A stretch of DNA of 11,564 nt. Source: Chthonomonas sp. UBA6659 (lineage in GTDB: Bacteria > Armatimonadota > Fimbriimonadia > Fimbriimonadales > Fimbriimonadaceae). The notes below the pieces were generated by a model, which was not told the DNA's origin, did no database searches, and was given only the letters and a program-made list of their open reading frames with translations. The stretch's first letter is position 1. Each line of letters begins with the position of its first letter. The stretch lies in the NCBI GenBank assembly GCA_002455425.1, contig DKKT01000012.1, forward strand, positions 29,302-40,865, in the 5' to 3' direction. Below are positions 7,468-11,564 of this stretch, in pieces. Position numbers and translations under genes: made by a program.

Positions 7468-9099
7468 TCAGAAGAATGCCTGCTCGCGAAACTCGCCGAA
7501 CACGTCGATCAGGACTCGGGTGATCTCGCCTTCGGTGGCATAGACTCGGGAGCAGTCCAGCAGACTCGGGATCAGATTTTCCTTGCCGCGAGCCGCCCGC
7601 TCAAGCGCCTCCAGACTTGCCGAGACGGCGAGGTTGTCTCGCGATTCGCGCAGGGTCTTGAGCGCGGCGAGCTGATCACGCTCGACCGATTCGTCGATCT
7701 CCAGAATCGGAATATGGAGCTGTTCGTCCTCGTTCGCGAACTCGTTGACGCCGACGACGATCTTGCGCTTCTCCGAGACGGCCCGCTGGTATTCGTAGGC
7801 CGATCGCGTGATCTCCTGCTGCGGGAACCCCTTCTCGATCGCCTTGATCATCCCGCCCATCCGCTCGATCTGAGCGAAGTAGGCCTCGGCTTCGTCCTCC
7901 AGATCGCGCGTGAGCCGCTCGACGAAGTAGGAACCGCCGAGCGGGTCGGCAACGTTCGCGACCCCGCTCTCGAACGCGATCACCTGCTGGGTTCGCAGCG
8001 CGATCTCGACGGCCTTGTCGGACGGGAGGGCGAGCGCCTCGTCCATCGAGTTCGTATGGAGGCTTTGGCACCCTCCCAAGACACCGGCGAGCGCCTCGAT
8101 CGCCGTGCGGACGATGTTGACCTCCGGCTGCTGTGCGGTCAGACTGCACCCGGCGGTCTGAACGTGGAATCGGCAGAGCCACGAGCGGGGGTTCTGGGCC
8201 CCGAATCGCTCTTTCATGTGTCGCGCCCAGATTCGGCGGGCCGCGCGGAGCTTGGCGATCTCCTCGAAGAAGTCGAGGTGGGAATTGAAGAAGAACGAGA
8301 GACGCGGGGCGAAGTCATCGATCGACATGCCCGCGGCGAGGGCGTGCTCGACGTAGGTAAAGCCGTCCTGGAGGGTGAAGGCCAGCTCTTGGGCCGCGGT
8401 CGCGCCCGCCTCCCGGATGTGGTAGCCGCTGATCGAGATCGTGTTCCACTGCGGCACGTGCTCGGCGCAGAACGAGACCAGGTCCGTGATCAGCCGCATA
8501 TGCGGCTGGGGAGGGAAGATCCACTCCTTTTGAGCGATGTACTCCTTGAGAATGTCGTTCTGCAGCGTGCCCCGGAGCTTCTCGAAAGGGATGCCTCGGC
8601 GCTCGGCATTGGCCAGAAACATCGTGAAAATCCACGCGGCGGGCGCGTTGATCGTCATCGACGTCGATACTCGGTCGAGGGGGATCGAAGCGAACAGGCG
8701 CTCCATGTCTTGGAGCGAGTCCACCGCCACGCCGGTCCGCCCGACTTCGCCTTCGGCCAGCGGATGGTCGGAATCCCAGCCGTAGAGGGTCGGGTTGTCG
8801 AACGCGGTCGAGAGTCCCGTCTGCCCCCGCTCCAGCAGGAATCGGAAGCGCTCGTTGGTCTGAGCGGCCGTGCCCATCCCCGCGAATTGGCGCATCGTCC
8901 AAAGCTTGCCGCGATACATCGAGGGGTGAATCCCCCGCGTGTACGGGAACTCGCCCGGCAGCGGCAAATTGGCGCCGAGATCGTCAGGAGCGACGTCGGC
9001 CCGGCTGTAGACGGGCTGAACCGCCCTCCCCGAAACGGTCGTGAACTCGCGGTCGGAATCCCCGGCCTGAGAATCCGGGCGTGTGATCGGTTGTGCCAT
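7468..9099 (-). CDS. icmA: Acyl-CoA mutase large subunit, isobutyryl-CoA mutase-like
   Basis: This 543-residue catalytic subunit is a TIM barrel lacking its own B12 domain, as in isobutyryl- and 2-hydroxyisobutyryl-CoA mutases. Conserved family segments include WTMRQFAGMGTA, QTGLSTAFD, GTLQNDILKEY, ISISGYHIREAG with His227 (equivalent to His244 of the Propionibacterium enzyme), FAPRLSFFF and QSLHTNSMDEAL. Two residues decide specificity: Phe72 replaces the methylmalonyl-CoA Tyr89 and Gln190 replaces Arg207, which binds the substrate carboxylate. The 118-residue spacing between them is identical. Phe/Gln is the published isobutyryl-CoA mutase pair; hydroxyisobutyryl-CoA mutase has Ile/Gln. The likely reaction is therefore isobutyryl-CoA to butyryl-CoA by radical rearrangement, though isovaleryl/pivalyl-CoA remains possible. 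ATG 9099 is chosen over GTG 9117 because GAGAG lies 6 bases upstream and it is 1 base after the meaB stop. A methylmalonyl-CoA mutase label would be misleading. Confidence 0.95.
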   Translation of the reverse strand: MAQPITRPDSQAGDSDREFTTVSGRAVQPVYSRADVAPDDLGANLPLPGEFPYTRGIHPSMYRGKLWTMRQFAGMGTAAQTNERFRFLLERGQTGLSTAFDNPTLYGWDSDHPLAEGEVGRTGVAVDSLQDMERLFASIPLDRVSTSMTINAPAAWIFTMFLANAERRGIPFEKLRGTLQNDILKEYIAQKEWIFPPQPHMRLITDLVSFCAEHVPQWNTISISGYHIREAGATAAQELAFTLQDGFTYVEHALAAGMSIDDFAPRLSFFFNSHLDFFEEIAKLRAARRIWARHMKERFGAQNPRSWLCRFHVQTAGCSLTAQQPEVNIVRTAIEALAGVLGGCQSLHTNSMDEALALPSDKAVEIALRTQQVIAFESGVANVADPLGGSYFVERLTRDLEDEAEAYFAQIERMGGMIKAIEKGFPQQEITRSAYEYQRAVSEKRKIVVGVNEFANEDEQLHIPILEIDESVERDQLAALKTLRESRDNLAVSASLEALERAARGKENLIPSLLDCSRVYATEGEITRVLIDVFGEFREQAFF

Positions 9100-9100
9100 G

Positions 9101-10129
9101 TCAATCTCTCTTCTCACGGACGCGGAGTTCGACCTGGGAGCAGGCCGCTCGCACGAAGTCGTAGGCCATTCCTCCGCTCTCGGCGAGGTCCGCCGCCACC
9201 TTCTGGATTGCGGATTCGGCCTCGGTTTGGCTCAGGAAGCGCTCCCACAGCTCCTGCTGGATGCCCCGGCGGATTTCGTCCACTAGGCGCGCCTGTCGCA
9301 GTTCGCGATGACGACCGGACTCTACCAGGGATGTCGCGAGTCGCTCGATCGTGTCGACCAGCTCGTCGAGTCCTTCCGTCTGCTGGGCCGACGTGGCCAG
9401 CAGCGGCGGTGCTTTGCGGGCCTTGGCCCCGCCCAAGCTGTAGACGAATCGTAGCGATTGAAGGACGGTATCGGCCCCGGGCAGATCCGACTTGTTGACG
9501 ACGATCAAATCGGCGGCTTCCATGATCCCGGCTTTGAGGCTCTGAATGGCGTCGCCCGTGCTGGGCTGCAGTACCAGCACCACAAGGTCGGCGCAATTCA
9601 GGACGTCCAGCTCAGCCTGTCCGACCCCGACGGTTTCGATCAGGATCCGATCCATACCGAACGCCTCGATCACGTCCGCGACGTAGGGTGTTGCCGGCGA
9701 CAACCCGCCCCTCCCTTCCCGCGAGGCGAGGGAGCGCATGAAGATCCGGTCGTCGCCCACGAAGCGTTCCATGCGAACCCGATCGCCCATGAACGCGCCA
9801 CCGGTGAAGGGACTGGACGGGTCGACGGCGATCACTCCGACCCGGTGTTGCCGCTCCGCGAGTCCAAGGGCGATGACGGAACAGAGCGTGCTCTTGCCGA
9901 CGCCAGGCGGGCCGGTCACGCCGATACGGATCGCTTGCCCGAGTCGTCCGGCGAAGCGCTCTCGAATCGCAGGCACCGATCGGGGGTCATTCTCGACTTT
10001 GGAGATGAGGCGGGCGCACACCCGCCGGTCTCCGGCGAGAAAAGCCTGCCACAACTCCGCGCTCAGCGCAGGTTGTGGACCGACGCCCGGGACTGAGTCC
10101 GTGTGGATGCCAACGGAATCGGTGGACAC
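9101..10129 (-). CDS. meaB: MeaB/ArgK-family G-protein chaperone of the B12 mutase
   Basis: This P-loop GTPase gates cofactor loading and protects the adenosylcobalamin mutase from inactivation. From GTG 10129 it is 342 residues, the usual family size. Motifs in order: GVTGPPGVGKST (70-81, Walker A), DPSSPFTGGA (from 103) with DRVRM in the switch region, SLASREGRGGLS, ETVGVGQ (165-171, G3-like), NKSD (212-215, guanine specificity), and a C-terminal helical dimerisation arm. The frame stays open to an ATG at 10243, but that would overlap the divergent gene at 10233, and the extra 38 residues do not look like the family, where conserved sequence starts near ELWQAFLAGDRR. A -10-like TAGACT (10142-10137), preceded by TG, ends 7 bases before the GTG, hinting at a leaderless start; the start remains uncertain. 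It is first in the operon and ends 1 base before icmA. Confidence 0.93.
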   Translation of the reverse strand: MSTDSVGIHTDSVPGVGPQPALSAELWQAFLAGDRRVCARLISKVENDPRSVPAIRERFAGRLGQAIRIGVTGPPGVGKSTLCSVIALGLAERQHRVGVIAVDPSSPFTGGAFMGDRVRMERFVGDDRIFMRSLASREGRGGLSPATPYVADVIEAFGMDRILIETVGVGQAELDVLNCADLVVLVLQPSTGDAIQSLKAGIMEAADLIVVNKSDLPGADTVLQSLRFVYSLGGAKARKAPPLLATSAQQTEGLDELVDTIERLATSLVESGRHRELRQARLVDEIRRGIQQELWERFLSQTEAESAIQKVAADLAESGGMAYDFVRAACSQVELRVREKRD

Positions 10130-10136
10130 CGAGCCC

Positions 10137-10167
10137 AGTCTATCACGGAAGTCTCCGTACGGGGAGA
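10137..10167 (-). promoter_or_regulatory. Possible promoter/operator of the meaB-icmA-icmB operon
   Basis: On the minus strand TGATAGACT (extended -10-like, hexamer 10142-10137) lies 7 bases before GTG 10129, with no good -35. Just upstream is a 14-base imperfect palindrome at 10152-10165, built around CCGTACGG (10155-10162) with one mismatched pair, where a regulator could bind. Both elements are weak, and function is inferred from position between two divergent genes. Confidence 0.3.
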
Positions 10168-10221
10168 TAAAGGGAACACGGAAGCGAAGGCGCAATACCC
10201 CTGCCGCTGTTCGGGGTGGGT

Positions 10222-10227
10222 TATGAT
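10222..10227 (+). promoter_or_regulatory. -10-like box of the DUF3303-like gene
   Basis: TATGAT matches the -10 consensus at five of six bases and ends 5 bases before ATG 10233. Transcription would start at or next to the ATG. No Shine-Dalgarno sits at usable spacing and no clear -35 is seen, so a leaderless mRNA is plausible but unproven. Confidence 0.4.
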
Positions 10228-10232
10228 GCGCC

Positions 10233-10499
10233 ATGCTGTTCATGGTGGTCGAACACTTTGGCGCGGGATCGCTGGAATCGGTCGGCGCCCGTTTTCAGTC
10301 CCACGGTCGCATGCTGCCGGACGGTGTCGTTTACGTCGACAGCTGGATGACGCCGGATGGAAGTCGGTGCTTCCAATTGATGGTTGCGCCCGATCGCGAC
10401 GTGCTTCAGGAGTGGCTCGATCGCTGGTCCGATCTCGTCGCGTTCGAAGTCGACGAAGTCGTCGGGTCGTCCGCCTTCTGGGCGGCCCGAGATCCGTAG
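10233..10499 (+). CDS. DUF3303-like small protein (88 aa)
   Basis: This 88-residue cytoplasmic protein resembles the DUF3303 family, whose function is unknown. The family look is seen in the start MLFMVVEHF, the GRMLPDGVVYVDSWM stretch (about residues 26-40), CFQLMVAPD in the middle, and the Trp-rich LQEWLDRWSDLVAFEVDEV toward the C-terminus. The pattern of alternating beta strands and one amphipathic helix suggests a ferredoxin-like dimeric alpha-beta fold (inference). It has no signal peptide or membrane segment. The start is fixed by the conserved MLFMV opening; translation probably lacks a Shine-Dalgarno. It is transcribed away from the mutase operon and separated by 86 bases from the helicase, so it appears to be a single gene. 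Confidence 0.85.
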   Translation: MLFMVVEHFGAGSLESVGARFQSHGRMLPDGVVYVDSWMTPDGSRCFQLMVAPDRDVLQEWLDRWSDLVAFEVDEVVGSSAFWAARDP

Positions 10500-10533
10500 A
10501 GAATTCGGGTCCTATCGTAGACAAAGCCAAACG

Positions 10534-10542
10534 TGTCATACT
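10534..10542 (+). promoter_or_regulatory. Possible extended -10 promoter of the helicase gene
   Basis: TGTCATACT has the TGn extension and a -10-like CATACT hexamer, with no good -35. It would give a leader of about 37 bases that contains the hairpin at 10567-10579. The rest of the 86-base gap after 10499 shows nothing else recognisable. Confidence 0.3.
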
Positions 10543-10566
10543 GACCCTTGAGCCCGGCGCCCCACT

Positions 10567-10585
10567 AGGCCCGAGGCCTTTTTTT
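10567..10585 (+). terminator. Hairpin plus T7 tract abutting the helicase start codon
   Basis: AGGCC (10567-10571) and GGCCT (10575-10579) form a 5-bp stem with a CGA loop, followed by T's from 10579 to 10585 and then ATG 10586. This has the layout of a short intrinsic terminator. The only Shine-Dalgarno candidate, GAGG (10573-10576, 9 bases before the ATG), lies in its loop and right arm, so the hairpin would also hide it. It may end the DUF3303-like transcript, attenuate the helicase, or be chance; the stem is short. Confidence 0.35.
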
Positions 10586-11564
10586 ATGCCCAAAACCACC
10601 ACCGATTTTTCATCGCTTGGCATTCCGGCCGATCTTCTCCAGAAGATCGCCAAGCTCGGCTACACCCATCCCACCCCGATTCAGGAGCAGGCGATTCCGG
10701 CCGGCCTCGACGGGGAGGACGTCGTCGGCATCGCCCAGACCGGAACCGGCAAGACGCTGGCCTTCGGCGTGCCCATGCTCGCCAACCTTCGTCCCGGCGA
10801 AGTCGGGCTGGTGCTCGTGCCGACTCGCGAGCTCGCGGTCCAGGTCGAGGAGAGCCTCGCCAAACTCGGGGCGAAGGTCGCAACCCTGATCGGAGGCGTG
10901 CCGATGGGCCCCCAAGTCACGCGCCTGAAGTCGAAGCCGTCGGTCATCGTCGCGACGCCGGGTCGGTTGATCGACCACCTCCAGCGGCGAACACTCCACC
11001 TCGGACGCGTCGCGATCTTCGTGCTGGACGAAGCGGATCGCATGCTCGACCTTGGCTTTGCTCCCGCGATCCGTCAGATCGCGGAATCCGTCCCGACCGA
11101 GCGACAGACGATGCTCTTCTCGGCTACGATGCCGCAGGCGATCGAAGGGCTCGCCAATTCCTATCTCAACGACCCGATCCGGGTCGAAGCCGCGCCTCCG
11201 GGGACGGTTGCCGATCGCGTCGAGCAGGAACTCGTCGTCGTGGATCCTGCGGCCAAGCCGGAAGCTCTTCGCGAGATTCTCAGAGCCCATCGGGGCACCG
11301 TGCTGGTGTTCACGCGGACGCGACATGGTGCACGCAAACTCGCGCGGTCGCTGCGGCTCCAGGGCCATTCGACGGCCGAGCTTCACTCGGATCGAACGGT
11401 CTCTCAACGCAAAGCGGCGCTCAACGGCTTCAAGTCAGGTGAGTTTCGGGTCCTCGTCGCGACCGACATCGCCGCGCGCGGCCTCGACATCGACCAGCTG
11501 CCGCGCGTGATCAACTTCGACCTGCCGATGGTCGCCGAGGACTACGTGCACCGTATCGGCCGCA
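10586..11564 (+). CDS. DEAD-box ATP-dependent RNA helicase, C-terminus cut by window edge
   Basis: An open frame from ATG 10586 runs off the right edge after 326 complete codons. It carries the full superfamily 2 set: Q motif HPTPIQ with Gln33, motif I AQTGTGKT (50-57), PTRELA (Ia), TPGR (Ib), DEAD (148-151), SAT (179-181), then in the second RecA domain VLVFTRTR (IV), ATDIAARGLD (V) and the beginning of HRIGR (VI) in the last bases. The protein unwinds short RNA duplexes using ATP. RhlE-like members in bacteria act in ribosome assembly, RNA turnover and cold adaptation, but the C-terminal tail that would identify the subgroup is outside the window. The start is clear from the spacing to the Q motif. 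The gene has no functional link to its neighbours that I can see. Confidence 0.95.
   Translation, partial: MPKTTTDFSSLGIPADLLQKIAKLGYTHPTPIQEQAIPAGLDGEDVVGIAQTGTGKTLAFGVPMLANLRPGEVGLVLVPTRELAVQVEESLAKLGAKVATLIGGVPMGPQVTRLKSKPSVIVATPGRLIDHLQRRTLHLGRVAIFVLDEADRMLDLGFAPAIRQIAESVPTERQTMLFSATMPQAIEGLANSYLNDPIRVEAAPPGTVADRVEQELVVVDPAAKPEALREILRAHRGTVLVFTRTRHGARKLARSLRLQGHSTAELHSDRTVSQRKAALNGFKSGEFRVLVATDIAARGLDIDQLPRVINFDLPMVAEDYVHRIGR

Noticed and set aside
7468..9099. Methylmalonyl-CoA mutase identity for the large subunit
   Set aside because: Tyr and Arg specificity residues are replaced by Phe72 and Gln190, and the B12 domain is a separate small subunit as in isobutyryl-CoA mutase.
7060..9498. 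812-codon open frame on the plus strand
   Set aside because: It lies antisense across icmB, icmA and part of meaB, all of which have clear family motifs on the other strand. Long antisense frames are common in GC-rich genes, and its translation is Arg/Asp/Leu-rich without any family motif.
10130..10243. 38-residue N-terminal extension of the MeaB-like protein from ATG 10243
   Set aside because: It would overlap the divergent DUF3303-like start and fill the only promoter space. The extra residues do not resemble the family, which begins near the ELWQAFLAGDRR segment.

Overview
The window is GC-rich, densely coding bacterial DNA with nine genes and no gene-free stretch over about 105 bases. 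No tRNA, rRNA, CRISPR array, insertion sequence or phage gene was seen. The contents are a single-chain pyruvate:ferredoxin oxidoreductase, a two-subunit B12-dependent acyl-CoA mutase with its G-protein chaperone, an acyl-CoA dehydrogenase, a DUF3303-type small protein and a DEAD-box helicase. They suggest a GC-rich proteobacterium-like organism, perhaps of the former Deltaproteobacteria, Myxococcota or Binatota, with at least some anaerobic or microaerobic metabolism. The lineage is a guess from gene content only.

Left part (1-5906), a redox island. A divergent promoter region (about 1194-1283) carries a perfect 12-bp inverted repeat. Leftward runs a 105-residue protein of unknown function, then a GltD-like Fe-S/FAD/NAD(P)H oxidoreductase that leaves the window at base 1. 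Rightward runs nifJ (pyruvate to acetyl-CoA plus reduced ferredoxin), followed after 21 bases by a dihydroorotate-dehydrogenase-like flavoprotein whose catalytic Cys/Ser position is not conserved. I infer that the GltD-like and DHOD-like flavoproteins exchange electrons with the ferredoxin pool that nifJ reduces.

Middle part (5897-10129), a leftward four-gene operon: meaB-type GTPase, large mutase subunit, small B12-binding subunit, acyl-CoA dehydrogenase. The junctions are extremely tight (1-base gap, 9-base gap, 1-base stop/start overlap). The large subunit has Phe72 and Gln190 where methylmalonyl-CoA mutase has Tyr and Arg, which points to an isobutyryl-CoA/butyryl-CoA-type mutase rather than methylmalonyl-CoA mutase. 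The dehydrogenase probably oxidises the mutase substrate or product. This operon converges on the nifJ operon with a 10-base overlap of the last coding regions.

Right part (10130-11564). A second divergent region (about 100 bases) separates the mutase operon from a rightward DUF3303-like gene. After 86 bases comes a DEAD-box RNA helicase that runs off the right edge. Its start codon directly follows a small hairpin plus seven T's. Several starts (1193, 10129, 10233) lack a clear Shine-Dalgarno and sit 5-7 bases after a -10-like hexamer, suggesting leaderless transcripts. Overall this is mostly recognisable metabolism. The most useful points are the mutase substrate signature, the unusual DHOD-like paralogue next to nifJ, the unknown 105-residue protein and the symmetrical divergent promoter.
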